A stretch of 64,000 nt of DNA from Flammeovirga aprica JL-4 (GTDB taxonomy: Bacteria; Bacteroidota; Bacteroidia; Cytophagales; Flammeovirgaceae): the NCBI RefSeq assembly GCF_012844305.1, contig NZ_JABANE010000042.1, positions 1 through 64,000 on the forward strand. Direction: 5' to 3'. The translations under genes and the position numbers were made by a program. Below, piece by piece: positions 34,923 through 43,660 of this stretch (positions are counted from its first letter, which is position 1; the number at the start of each line of letters is the position of its first letter). The notes under the pieces are model-generated. The model made no database searches, was not told the DNA's origin, and saw only the letters and a list, made by a program, of their open reading frames with translations.

Positions 34923-36254
34923 CTATCTAATCGGCGGGTTATGAATCTGTCCTGTTGCTCTTAACCACTTTGTTTTTAATACCTCATGATTTTTTAAGGC
35001 TAAGATCAATTCAAACTGCATTCTCAATAGTTCTGACTGTGACTGTAATACCTCTGTTGTTGTATTTAAACCTGATGAAAAACTGATTTTTGTTTCTTCC
35101 AAGCTTTCTTGTGCTTGGGTAATATTATCTTGAGCTATCGCAATGGATCTTCTATTTTCCTCTAGTTGATAACCGATTTGTTTGATTTCAATAGAGATCA
35201 TTTCTGATGCATTATCACGCTCATGAATGGCTTTTTGAGTTTGTAGTCTTGCAACTGTCTTTTTTTCTTGGCTTTCATTGAAATGGAAAATTGGAATTCT
35301 CACTGTACCACCTACAACTGCAATTGGGTCAATATTGTCCAGTCCATTATTACCGTACAAATACATACCGCCGGCCATTACACCCACTTGAGGAAGGTAA
35401 TCGGCTTGTGTTACTTTTTGCTCCAGCTCATTTATTCTGATATGATTATCTAATAGTTTAATTTCAGAACGTTGTGCCAATCCAATATTGACGCCTTCTT
35501 GAATATTGATAGAAGAAGATTGAAAGGCCAATTCATCTATAAACTCATATTTTGTCTCATCTTCAATTCCAATAATCTGACTAAGGAAAAGAATAGCTAA
35601 TGTGACTTGATTTTCGGCTTTGACCTGCTCTAATACAGCTTGGTTTTTCTGTACACTCACCTTCAGTTTTTCACTCAATGGAAGTAGACCTTCATTGTAC
35701 ATCAATTCCATTTGAGATTCCAAACTATCCAACATCTCAACATATGTTTTGGTCAGTTTTACCCCTTCTTTAACGGCAATTACATTCCAATACGCTTCAT
35801 CTGTTTTTTCAATCAATTCTGCATAAGTCAAGTTGTAATTTTCCTGACTCATGGCTTTACCTAATTTCGCTTGCTCGTTGACTGCTTTTATTTTTCCACC
35901 AGTATAAATAGGTTGAACAGCAAAAACACCGGCAGTTAAAATACCAGGACTTTCCACACCAATAGGAGGGATGGCAGGTCCTTCAGGAATAGCCATGCCT
36001 GGGAAAAGATCAAGGTTCAAAGTTGGCATCATAATACCTGTTGCTGATCCTTCAATACTCGGTAGATAAGCTTTCTTGGCTAATTTATAATTAGATTCCG
36101 CTTCTTGGATTTGTAGAGCGGCCGTTTTCAAATCACGGTTATGTGATAAAGCCATTTCTCTACAACTTTCTAATGAAAGGACTTCTTGTGCTTGAAGGCT
36201 AGGAGTGATCATTAACCACCCCATTACCATCAAAACCAATTTATTCATTTTCAT
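34923..36254 (-). CDS. TolC-family outer membrane efflux protein
   Basis: Outer membrane channel of 443 aa for the RND pump encoded upstream. Seen: signal peptide MKMNKLVLMVMGWLMITPSLQAQ, then two repeats of the OEP alpha-helical hairpin with the usual LSLESCREMALSHNRDLK opening and long coiled coils. I placed the start at the ATG 36254 (an ATG at 36248 is also possible): the longer frame begins inside the RND gene and has no signal at its front. The start lies eight bases after the RND stop, showing cotranscription. Confidence 0.9.
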   Translation of the reverse strand: MKMNKLVLMVMGWLMITPSLQAQEVLSLESCREMALSHNRDLKTAALQIQEAESNYKLAKKAYLPSIEGSATGIMMPTLNLDLFPGMAIPEGPAIPPIGVESPGILTAGVFAVQPIYTGGKIKAVNEQAKLGKAMSQENYNLTYAELIEKTDEAYWNVIAVKEGVKLTKTYVEMLDSLESQMELMYNEGLLPLSEKLKVSVQKNQAVLEQVKAENQVTLAILFLSQIIGIEDETKYEFIDELAFQSSSINIQEGVNIGLAQRSEIKLLDNHIRINELEQKVTQADYLPQVGVMAGGMYLYGNNGLDNIDPIAVVGGTVRIPIFHFNESQEKKTVARLQTQKAIHERDNASEMISIEIKQIGYQLEENRRSIAIAQDNITQAQESLEETKISFSSGLNTTTEVLQSQSELLRMQFELILALKNHEVLKTKWLRATGQIHNPPIR

Positions 36255-36261
36255 AATTTTC

Positions 36262-39200
36262 TTATTTAACTTCAATACGATACATAGAGGCATACAGCAC
36301 CGGAATCACCATCAATGTGATCAATGTACCTCCTAAAAGACCGGCCATAATAGTCAGTGCCAATGCACCGAACATAGGATCTGAAAGTAATGGTATCATC
36401 CCTAGAATAGTGGTCATAGAAGCCATCATTACAGGACGCATTCTTGACATTGCGGCATCGATAGTCGCCTCCAATCTGCTTTTTCCTTCATCAAGTCCAA
36501 GGTTGATTTCATCCAGCAGTACAATGGCATTTTTGATAATCATACCAATCAAACCTAATGCTCCAATAATGGCCATGAAGTTGAAGAACATGCCTGTAAT
36601 ATTGAAACCAATACTCACTCCAACAAAGGCGAAAGGAATCATCATAAATACAATCAGTGATTGCTTCAGGTTATTGAACAAAGCAATGGTGATAATCACA
36701 ATCAAACCAATGGCTAATGGGAAGTATTTGAACAAGGCTTTGTTGGCATCGTCTTGAACACCTACCATACCTCCGTATGTGATCGAATACCCGTTAGGTA
36801 AATGAATTGCTTCGATGTCTTCTTTGATATCATTAAGAAGTTCTACACCTGTAAAACCTGCTTTCACATCACTTTCAACACTGATACATCTTGTTCCGTC
36901 AATCCTTTTGACCGCAAAATCTTCTAAGTCTACCTTTATAGAATCAGTGATATGTGCCAATGGAACACTGAATTGAGAACGCTCACCCCATACAGGTACA
37001 TTGCCAATATTTTCAATATTCTGATCCAATGCGGTTTTACTTTTCAGTACAATTGGAATTTGGTTTTTACCATCATAAAGGGCTCCGATTGGCATTCCGC
37101 TGGATTGAATCTGTAAAGAACGTCCCATATCCAATCTTGTAATTCCTAAGCGTTGTGCATGTTCCAATGAGTATTGAGGTGTGATTCTTTTGGATTTATT
37201 GCCCCAATCATCCGTAACATTTTTGGACATCGGACTATTCAATAAAATCAATTTGGCTTGGTTGCTTAACTCTCTTAAAACGGCAGGGTCTGGACCTCTA
37301 AACTCCACGGCTAATTCAGAACTTTCAAAAGCGGCTCCGTACTCCAATAATCTATAATTAGCATGTGGATAATTTTCATCCAAGAACTGTTGCACTTTTG
37401 GAATTACTTCAGCAACACTCTCAACAGTAGTTGTTTCAATAATAAATTCACCGTAGTTCATACCTCCATTTGACATTGGTCGCATCAAAGTGAATCGGGC
37501 AGGAGGTCTTCCTAATGAAAGTGTGATATTTTTGATATTATCAAACTGCTCGATTTCTCCCTCAATTTCTCTCATCTCTTTTTCCACGGCCTCAAGGTTA
37601 CTTCCTTCAGGGAGTTTGTATTCGATGACGAACTGATCATAAGGAATCTTAGGCATGAAATCGACTCTCATAAATTGCATTGCGTACAGCGATCCTACTA
37701 AAAGAACTGTACTACCAATCAAGAATGAGTTTTTATATTTTAATGAAAACATCAACGAAGATTTGAACAATCTATAGATGGAGTTATCATAAGGAGTCGG
37801 TTGATTTTCCTGTCTTTTATTTCCTTCTTTTCTGTAGAAATATTTCGCCATAAAAGGCGTTTGAATCATGGCAAAAATCCAGCTGAGTAATAATGAAATC
37901 ACTAATACGGTAAACAGCGAACTTAAAAATTCCCCTGCGGAGTGAGGTGCCATAGCTAATGGGAAGAAAGCAAGAATAGCAATCATGGTCGCACCCAATA
38001 AAGGCATGGCTGTTTTCTTAGCCGTATTGACAAATGCTAATTTCGGATCCATACCTTTTTTGAGGTCTACCAAAATACCATCTGCTACTACAATTGAGTT
38101 GTCGACCAACATACCCATCGCTAAGATGATAGCGGCCAAAGTAACTCGGTGCAATGGTAAGTCGATCATCAGCATGACGATCAATGTACCCAAGATGGTA
38201 AATAATAATCCACTTGAAATTAATAAACCAGAACGGTAGCCCATGGCTAAAAGTAGAATCACAATCACGATGATAATGGAAACGACAAGGTTAAATACGA
38301 AGTCGTTTACAGCCAATTCTACTCTACTGGGTTGAGAATAAATTTCTTTGATTTGAATGCCGGCAGGAAGTTCGTCTTGAATTTCAGCCATACGCACATT
38401 CAATCGGTCTCCTAATTCAACAACATTGATTCCTGATTCATTTGAAAAACCAAGTGCCAAAGCCTGTTGACCATTGAAATATAAACCTTCACGTTTTGGA
38501 GCAAGGAAGCTTCTTTTGATCGTGGCAATATCTCCTAAACGTACCGTACCTCCTTGTGGAATCTGGATAATAAGGTTTTCAACATCACTGATATCATCAA
38601 ACTTATTTTCTACATTAATACGCATTGATAGTGCCTCCACATCAAGATTTCCAGCATTAGCAATCTCACTTTGGTTTCTCATTTCCAAAGCGATATAGAT
38701 CGGATTGATCTTCATGCCCGCTAATTTTTCCTGATCAAACAATACCTCAATCGCTTCCGTTTGTGTACCAAAGATTTGAGCTCTTCTGATTCCGTCTACT
38801 TTTAAAATTTCTCTTTCAACAAGTTCAGTATATTTTTGAAGTTCAGGCAGTGTATATCCATCAGAAGTAATGGCATACAACATACCGTAAGTATCAGCAA
38901 AATCATCGTTGACGATAGGAGTGTAAGCACCACTTGGTAAATACATTTCTACGTCTTTGACCTTCCTTCTCAAGTGGTCCCAAAGCTGTGGTAAATCATC
39001 TGTATCTACTGTTTGTTGGATATCAATTTGGATCACCGATAGACCAGCAGACGAAGTAGAAGTTACTTTATCGATGTTTTCCAACTTCATGATACCACGC
39101 TCTAAAACGTCGGTCACCTCCAATTCCACTTCATGCTGTGTCGCACCAGGATATGGAGTAATCACAATGGCAGATTTCAAAGGAATTTCAGCGTCTTCTA

Positions 39201-39297
39201 GTTTACCTATATTGAGGTAAGAAAATACCCCACCTATCAGCACTGCAATCAACAATGAAGTGATGAGTGCTTTTTGATCTAGTAATTTTTCTAACAT
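36262..39297 (-). CDS. RND-family efflux permease
   Basis: Inner membrane proton-driven exporter of 1011 aa, of the AcrB/MdtB/HAE1 type. Seen: the N-terminal helix, two large periplasmic loops, 12 membrane spans in two sets, and the proton-relay segment HRVTLAAIILAMGMLVDNSIVV in transmembrane helix 4. The closing region AIIGALGLIGMIIKNAIVLLDEINLGLDEG is likewise diagnostic. The start overlaps the stop of the adaptor gene by one base (TAATG). It works with the adaptor upstream and TolC downstream as a tripartite pump; substrates are unknown. Metal-pump residues of CzcA are not obvious, so hydrophobic compounds are likelier. Confidence 0.94.
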   Translation of the reverse strand: MLEKLLDQKALITSLLIAVLIGGVFSYLNIGKLEDAEIPLKSAIVITPYPGATQHEVELEVTDVLERGIMKLENIDKVTSTSSAGLSVIQIDIQQTVDTDDLPQLWDHLRRKVKDVEMYLPSGAYTPIVNDDFADTYGMLYAITSDGYTLPELQKYTELVEREILKVDGIRRAQIFGTQTEAIEVLFDQEKLAGMKINPIYIALEMRNQSEIANAGNLDVEALSMRINVENKFDDISDVENLIIQIPQGGTVRLGDIATIKRSFLAPKREGLYFNGQQALALGFSNESGINVVELGDRLNVRMAEIQDELPAGIQIKEIYSQPSRVELAVNDFVFNLVVSIIIVIVILLLAMGYRSGLLISSGLLFTILGTLIVMLMIDLPLHRVTLAAIILAMGMLVDNSIVVADGILVDLKKGMDPKLAFVNTAKKTAMPLLGATMIAILAFFPLAMAPHSAGEFLSSLFTVLVISLLLSWIFAMIQTPFMAKYFYRKEGNKRQENQPTPYDNSIYRLFKSSLMFSLKYKNSFLIGSTVLLVGSLYAMQFMRVDFMPKIPYDQFVIEYKLPEGSNLEAVEKEMREIEGEIEQFDNIKNITLSLGRPPARFTLMRPMSNGGMNYGEFIIETTTVESVAEVIPKVQQFLDENYPHANYRLLEYGAAFESSELAVEFRGPDPAVLRELSNQAKLILLNSPMSKNVTDDWGNKSKRITPQYSLEHAQRLGITRLDMGRSLQIQSSGMPIGALYDGKNQIPIVLKSKTALDQNIENIGNVPVWGERSQFSVPLAHITDSIKVDLEDFAVKRIDGTRCISVESDVKAGFTGVELLNDIKEDIEAIHLPNGYSITYGGMVGVQDDANKALFKYFPLAIGLIVIITIALFNNLKQSLIVFMMIPFAFVGVSIGFNITGMFFNFMAIIGALGLIGMIIKNAIVLLDEINLGLDEGKSRLEATIDAAMSRMRPVMMASMTTILGMIPLLSDPMFGALALTIMAGLLGGTLITLMVIPVLYASMYRIEVK

Positions 39298-40352
39298 TAT
39301 AAAAGCCCTCCTATGTTTGATTTCGATGGTTGTTGAATGGGTGCTACAGCTTGATTCTCGATGAGATCATACACACCTGCTACCACAATTTTTTCATGTG
39401 TAGACAAACCCGACAGTACTTCCACACGTCCGTCATTTAAGGGTTTCCCGAGGACTACAGTTCTTTTCTTGAGTATATTTCCCTTTTGAATTACCCAAAC
39501 AGAAGTTTCTTTGTGACCATCAAAAACAGATGATAATGGAATAGATAGTTGATTATTTTTTCCTTCAAAAGAAACGTGTGTTGTCCCCAACATTCCTGAT
39601 TTAATGCGTTGGTCAGCATCTTTCAAAAGGAAAGTCAATTCATACAAATCATCTCTTCCTGCTTTTTCGCTGATGGTTTTGAATTCCAATGGAAGATGCT
39701 CTAAGTGTAGACTTTGAATGTCCAATTGAGCTTTCTTGATATATTGTACTAAATGAAGTTGTGAAGAGGGAACTTTGGTCGTGACTTCCAATGTGGAAAC
39801 ATCAATCATAGCAACTACAGGAACTCCTGGCCCAACAGTGGTATGATCATTAATAAATTTTGAAGAAATATAACCTGAAATAGGGGCTCTTAGATCTGTA
39901 TCGTAAAGTTGATTTTGAGCATTTTCAAAAGCAATTTTAGCCAACGTTACACCCGACTTCATTTTGTCGTAAGTATTTTCAGGAAGTTTATTGCTGTCGT
40001 ATAATTTTTGATAACGTGCCAACTCCTTTTGAGCCTGTTCGTATTGTGTTTTCGTCTGTTCTAATTGTAAAAGATAATCACGTTGATCCACCTGAGCGAT
40101 GATTTGTCCTTTCTTGACATAATCACCTTGTTTCACTTTAATTTTTTGAACAGGGCCTCCAATTCTAAAAGACAGCACCACTTCGGTTTTCTCCTTCACT
40201 TGACTATTAAAAGTGATATCAGACTTCATGTTCTGATCCGCTACAGTCTCTATTTTTACGTATTTTATTTTTTCTTTAGATGTCTCTTCAGCAGTAGAAG
40301 TACATCCTATTATTAAGCTTCCCATAAGAAGTATTCCGAGTAGTTTTTTCAT
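39297..40352 (-). CDS. RND periplasmic adaptor lipoprotein (MFP)
   Basis: Membrane fusion protein of 351 aa linking the RND permease to TolC. Seen: lipobox SLIIGC (Cys17), lipoyl-like halves (GGPVQKIKVKQGDYVKKGQIIAQVD and the later DLRAPISGYISSKFI), a central coiled-coil hairpin, and beta-barrel/membrane-proximal domains. The start was set at the ATG 40352, eight codons into a longer frame, because the lipoprotein signal peptide begins there. First gene of the five-gene operon adaptor-permease-TolC-kinase-regulator. Confidence 0.92.
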   Translation of the reverse strand: MKKLLGILLMGSLIIGCTSTAEETSKEKIKYVKIETVADQNMKSDITFNSQVKEKTEVVLSFRIGGPVQKIKVKQGDYVKKGQIIAQVDQRDYLLQLEQTKTQYEQAQKELARYQKLYDSNKLPENTYDKMKSGVTLAKIAFENAQNQLYDTDLRAPISGYISSKFINDHTTVGPGVPVVAMIDVSTLEVTTKVPSSQLHLVQYIKKAQLDIQSLHLEHLPLEFKTISEKAGRDDLYELTFLLKDADQRIKSGMLGTTHVSFEGKNNQLSIPLSSVFDGHKETSVWVIQKGNILKKRTVVLGKPLNDGRVEVLSGLSTHEKIVVAGVYDLIENQAVAPIQQPSKSNIGGLL

Positions 40353-40497
40353 GTTTAATAATTTTTGATGAGTCAATGTGACAAACCAAAAGTAGGCGTG
40401 TGAGAGGCTGTATTTATAGAGAAGTGAGTGAAGTGAAGATATTGGGATGTGAAATGATGAAATGGGAAAGTGAAAAAATGAACTAAAATTAAAAAGA

Positions 40498-40532
40498 AAC
40501 CCTGTTAGCTAAGTGTATTAACTAACAGGGTT
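40498..40532 (-). terminator. Terminator of the ppk2 transcript
   Basis: AACCCTGTTAG pairs perfectly over 11 bp with CTAACAGGGTT; on the minus strand the tail is TTTCTTTTTAATTTT. Confidence 0.7.
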
Positions 40533-40569
40533 ATATGGTAAGTGTGATGACAAAAAAGTGTTTCGTACA

Positions 40570-40697
40570 CCATAGTTGAAACTATGGGCAAGTGATAAGG
40601 CAACCTAACCAAGACTGAAGTCTTGAAGGTTGATTACGGAGGCAACACTTTAGTGTTGTCGGAGTCAGTATCACTAGCCCATGACTTCAGTCATGGG
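40570..40697. repeat. Compound REP-like palindromic element
   Basis: Four palindromes in 128 bp: CCATAGTTGAAACTATGG (40570-40587), AAGACTGAAGTCTT (40611-40624, inside a CAACCT..AGGTTG stem), CAACACTTTAGTGTTG (40643-40658) and CCCATGACTTCAGTCATGGG (40678-40697). GGGC..GTGATA at 40586-40598 pairs with TATCAC..GCCC at 40669-40680, enclosing the middle two. This nested order is that of REP/BIME elements mobilised by IS200-like (RAYT) transposases. Confidence 0.7.
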
Positions 40698-40709
40698 TAT
40701 ACGATATGA

Positions 40710-41510
40710 TTAGTATTTATCTGGCACAAAAGTCTGATCATCAAGCGGAGGTCTTACATATCCTTCCTTATTGATAGGAGGTAAGTCAATTTTCTTGTAT
40801 TTGATTTCCTCATAAGGAATTTTTGATAGTAAATGACTCATGCAGTTTAATCTCGCTTTCTTTTTATCATCCGCTTTCACCACATACCAAGGAGACTGTT
40901 TTGTATCTGTATAAGCAAACATATTATCCTTTGCTTTAGAATATTCTACCCATTTGTCTCTTGATTCCAAATCCATCTCAGAGAATTTCCATCTTTTGAT
41001 AGAAGAATTAATACGCTCAGAAAAACGTTTTTCCTGTTCATCATCTGAAACGGAGAACCAATATTTGATGAGAATGATACCAGAACGAATCAGCATTCTT
41101 TCGAACTCTGGACATGTCCTTAAAAACTCCTGATATTGATTTTCAGTACAGAATCCCATTACATGTTCAACACCTGCTCTGTTGTACCAGCTTCTGTCAA
41201 ATAAGACAATTTCACCACCTGCAGGAAGATGCGGTACATAACGCTGGAAATACCATTGTGATTTTTCTCTTTCTGTAGGAACACCCAATGCTACAATTTT
41301 AGCCACACGCGGATTGAGTTTTTCAGTTATTCTTTTGATCACACCACCTTTTCCGGCAGCATCTCTACCTTCAAAAATGACAACTACTTTCAAGCCCTCT
41401 TTCTTTACCCACTCCTGCATTTTTACAAATTCTGTCTGCAGTTTTTCTAATTCCTCCTCGTAATAGTCTTTCTGTAGTTTTCCTTTTTTGGTATACTTGT
41501 CTTCGCTCAT
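40710..41510 (-). CDS. ppk2: Polyphosphate kinase 2 (PPK2, class I)
   Basis: Cytoplasmic polyphosphate:nucleotide phosphotransferase of 266 aa, which uses polyphosphate to charge nucleoside phosphates. Seen: Walker A GRDAAGKGG (residues 48-56, K54), the lid-region EKSQWYFQRYVPHLPAGGE and Walker B VLFDRSWYNRAGVE (D105), then FERMLIRSGIILIKYWFSVS, all in the order of single-domain PPK2. Length matches class I. No ppk1 or exopolyphosphatase gene is adjacent. It is followed by a REP-like cluster and a terminator, so it ends the short minus-strand unit that starts with the RNase H gene 70 bases upstream. Confidence 0.95.
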   Translation of the reverse strand: MSEDKYTKKGKLQKDYYEEELEKLQTEFVKMQEWVKKEGLKVVVIFEGRDAAGKGGVIKRITEKLNPRVAKIVALGVPTEREKSQWYFQRYVPHLPAGGEIVLFDRSWYNRAGVEHVMGFCTENQYQEFLRTCPEFERMLIRSGIILIKYWFSVSDDEQEKRFSERINSSIKRWKFSEMDLESRDKWVEYSKAKDNMFAYTDTKQSPWYVVKADDKKKARLNCMSHLLSKIPYEEIKYKKIDLPPINKEGYVRPPLDDQTFVPDKY

Positions 41511-41580
41511 AATGGTAATTTTTAGTTGTAGGTAAAGGCATGTAGACTATCTGTAGAAAGATGTACCACATGCACTGCTA

Positions 41581-42228
41581 TTATTTTCTTCCGAAGTCGG
41601 CAGGGATTTCACCCCAAGCTTTGGTTTCCCACTTTCGGATTGGATTCATATAAGAATTATTTTCTAACCACTTCAAAGCCCTGTCTACTAAAACAAACAG
41701 TTCTTCATTTTTGTGATTTCGGTCTAAAGTGGTTTTGATTTTCTTATCACGGACCCACTTCATGGCCGTACGGCTATCGGTGTACACAATCGTCTGATCA
41801 TAATTGTGCTGTTTTAAGTAAGCCAAAGCGTGTACTATTCCCAGAAACTCACCAATATTGTTGGTGCCGTCCTCGTAAGGGCCCATTTTAAATAACTCCT
41901 GACCTGTTTCAATCCACACGCCACGGTATTCCATAGGGCCTCTAGCACCACTGCACGCCGCGTCTGTGGCAATACTGTTGTTTGTAATAGGCAATCCCAC
42001 CGAAGGGTCATAAACCTGCTTAGGCTTTTCTCCTGCTTTTTTCTTTACAATGTATTCAGACGGGTTACCTTTAAAGGCTATTTCAGCTTCCCTTCTAGAG
42101 TCAAATGATTTGTATTTGGCTCCTTTTACTCCTTGCACATGTTTTTGACAATCTGCCCATGATGTATAAATACCAGGAGTTCCTCCTGACCATACCACAT
42201 AAAACTTTGGTTTCTTACTTCCGCCCAT
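41581..42228 (-). CDS. rnhA: Viroplasmin-type ribonuclease H
   Basis: RNase H of 215 aa with an N-terminal caulimovirus-viroplasmin (RNase H1 hybrid-binding) domain (residues 7-52: FYVVWSGGTPGIYTSWADCQKHV) and a C-terminal catalytic domain. The four acidic residues D89 (SIATDAACSG), E127 (NNIGEFLGI), D151 (VYTDSRTAMKW) and D211 (near the end) fit the DEDD active site. It degrades RNA in RNA-DNA hybrids. The linker (about 55-80) is rich in K and P. Two-domain proteins of this type are common in Bacteroidota. Confidence 0.93.
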   Translation of the reverse strand: MGGSKKPKFYVVWSGGTPGIYTSWADCQKHVQGVKGAKYKSFDSRREAEIAFKGNPSEYIVKKKAGEKPKQVYDPSVGLPITNNSIATDAACSGARGPMEYRGVWIETGQELFKMGPYEDGTNNIGEFLGIVHALAYLKQHNYDQTIVYTDSRTAMKWVRDKKIKTTLDRNHKNEELFVLVDRALKWLENNSYMNPIRKWETKAWGEIPADFGRK

Positions 42229-42678
42229 TCTTACTTTTATCAGTTATTACATTGTAAACTAAATTATCATCAACTTTCAATAGGCATTTCTACAAGTTTA
42301 ATAAGGCTCCCTTTCAAGCTACCTTCTTCTTCATTTTTGTCTTGAAACAAAAACGAAGCAAAAAATTCAAGGCTTAGAAGTCAAAAGCTAAATTTCATTC
42401 CTCTCACCTAAATGATTTTAAACTCGCTATGCTCAAACAAGAAAATCATTTTTAACGGCTCAATACATAAAATTCTTAACGCTTTTCCCTTCAAGGCCGG
42501 GGGAGCACTACCAAACTAAAAATGGTAGAAAGTCTACTGGTGCGAATATTAAGCGTAAGCGTCATTCGTGTCTTGCAGATCATCAGAAATCTCCTGATTC
42601 CTAAATACCACTAATATTCGAAAACCTAGTTTACAATATAGTTATAATACGAAGTACTAAATTAACCACAGAATATCC
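42229..42678. other. Intergenic region holding a TIR-flanked repeat
   Basis: No gene on either strand that I can support. Nearly the whole stretch (42251-42638) is bounded by 11-bp inverted repeats and looks like an interspersed element. Confidence 0.55.
42251..42638. repeat. 388-bp element with 11-bp terminal inverted repeats
   Basis: ATTGTAAACTA at 42251-42261 is the inverse of TAGTTTACAAT at 42628-42638. Inside are a hairpin CTTC.TTTTTGT..ACAAAAACGAAG (around 42331-42358), CTACCA..TGGTAG (about 42509-42528), and CGAATATTA (42543-42551) with TAATATTCG (42612-42620). The segment around TTTTTGTCTTGAAACAAAAA resembles an interspersed repeat I remember from other Bacteroidota, but that is recollection only. 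Confidence 0.5.
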
Positions 42679-43197
42679 CTAGTCAAAATGAATTTCATAT
42701 TGAATCCATTTTTCTTTATGCTCTTCAAAAAAATGACTGAATGTCATCCCTAGTTTTTGGATCACATTTACTGAAGCGGTATTATCTTGATGGGCTCTTG
42801 CTACTACTTTCTTGATGCCATGTTCTTTTGCATACTCAAAACAACCCAATGCAGATTCGGTAGCGTACCCTTTATTCCAGTGTTTTTTCATAAAGCGAAA
42901 GCCAATATCAACTTCATTTTTTTCTTCAGAAAATTTCAATCCACAGAAACCAATATACTCTTCACTGTCTTTTAAAAATACAGACCATCGCCCATATTCA
43001 TATTTCTTATAGTGGTCATAATTTTCTATAAAAGCTTTTGCCTCTTCAGTACTTTCAAATGGAGTATCACCTGTAAATTGCATCACTTCTTTGTCTAAAT
43101 TCATGGTGTAAAATGGGAGGGCGTCTTCAATGGAAAATCTTTTTAAGAAGAGTCTTTTGGTGGAAATGATGGTGTTTTGAAGTTTTTGTTTGTGCAT
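42679..43197 (-). CDS. GNAT N-acetyltransferase (RimJ/RimL-like)
   Basis: Acetyl-CoA-dependent N-acetyltransferase of 172 aa. Seen: TKRLFLKRFSIEDALPFY opening of the RimJ/RimL-type subgroup, the acetyl-CoA site around residues 113-122 (HWNKGYATESALGC, carrying the Q/R-x-x-G-x-G/A pattern in slightly divergent form), and the terminal NTASVNVIQKLGMTF motif of this group. The substrate (protein N-terminus, amino acid, small amine) is unknown. It stands alone between the 42251-42638 element and the small basic gene. Confidence 0.88.
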   Translation of the reverse strand: MHKQKLQNTIISTKRLFLKRFSIEDALPFYTMNLDKEVMQFTGDTPFESTEEAKAFIENYDHYKKYEYGRWSVFLKDSEEYIGFCGLKFSEEKNEVDIGFRFMKKHWNKGYATESALGCFEYAKEHGIKKVVARAHQDNTASVNVIQKLGMTFSHFFEEHKEKWIQYEIHFD

Positions 43198-43315
43198 AGA
43201 AGTTTAAATTTGGTCAGATAACAAATATTTAATGGTCTGAAATAGCTTAATTTATAGCCGTTAAGCTACTTTTTTCGGATAATATTGAAATTTCTTCTTC
43301 TTTTTTTAAAAAGAA

Positions 43316-43347
43316 TTTGAGCAATAGGGATATATCAGTTAAATTTG
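43316..43347 (+). promoter_or_regulatory. Consensus promoter of the 48-aa gene
   Basis: TTTG (43316-43319), exactly 20 bases, TAAATTTG (43340-43347). It matches the Bacteroidota consensus at every specified position, the best in the window, and would start transcription about 55 bases before the ATG at 43409. Confidence 0.75.
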
Positions 43348-43408
43348 CACGCTCATATTTCTAGGAATATGTCTTAATTTGATAATTGATATTTTATAAA
43401 ATATAGTC

Positions 43409-43555
43409 ATGGGATATACAAAACTTATCAGAAAAAGTAAAAGAAATAAAACGATCGCTAAAACTCGCGTTACTACAATCCAACGTTTGAGCGCTAAGCC
43501 AGTGATCAAGAAAGTAGACGTAGAAGCTATCAAAGCTGAATTCGCTGCTAAGTAA
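43409..43555 (+). CDS. 48-aa basic protein, possibly ribosome- or RNA-associated
   Basis: A frame of 48 codons encoding MGYTKLIRKSKRNKTIAKTR and, further on, SAKPVIKKVDVEAIKAEFAAK. It is strongly basic in the first half and ends in a short amphipathic helix. Evidence that it is a gene: a consensus promoter 60-90 bases upstream, a perfect terminator starting 20 bases after the stop, and codons typical of highly expressed genes (CGT, CGC, ATC, GAC, TTC, CAA) unlike the flanking AT-rich DNA. No frame of comparable quality exists on the other strand. I recall similar short proteins in Bacteroidota but cannot name a family. A role as a small ribosomal or RNA-binding factor is inferred only from charge and codon use. 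Confidence 0.8.
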   Translation: MGYTKLIRKSKRNKTIAKTRVTTIQRLSAKPVIKKVDVEAIKAEFAAK

Positions 43556-43574
43556 TTTCTTATTACTTCGACTA

Positions 43575-43612
43575 AAAAAGGTCTGATGTTTCGAACATCA
43601 GACCTTTTTTTT
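43575..43612 (+). terminator. Terminator of the 48-aa gene
   Basis: AAAAAGGTCTGATGTT pairs perfectly with AACATCAGACCTTTTT around the loop TCG, a 16-bp stem in all, ending in an eight-T run. Confidence 0.92.
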
Positions 43613-43660
43613 ATTGTATGATTTTGGTTTGTTGGTTGTGTTTGGTTAGTTGTACATTTT

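Larger units (their letters stand above)
40353..40709. other. Intergenic region with terminator and palindrome cluster
   Basis: No gene. It contains the promoter region of the RND operon (not resolved), the terminator for the ppk2 side (40498-40532) and the compound palindromic element (40570-40697), which therefore lies in the 3' untranslated part of the ppk2 transcript. Confidence 0.6.

Noticed and set aside
36317..36757. 146-codon frame on the plus strand
   Set aside because: It is the antisense shadow of the RND permease; the permease motifs on the minus strand are unambiguous.
43339..43533. 64-codon minus-strand frame over the 48-aa gene
   Set aside because: It runs through the consensus promoter and has no start context; the plus-strand frame has promoter, terminator and codon bias.
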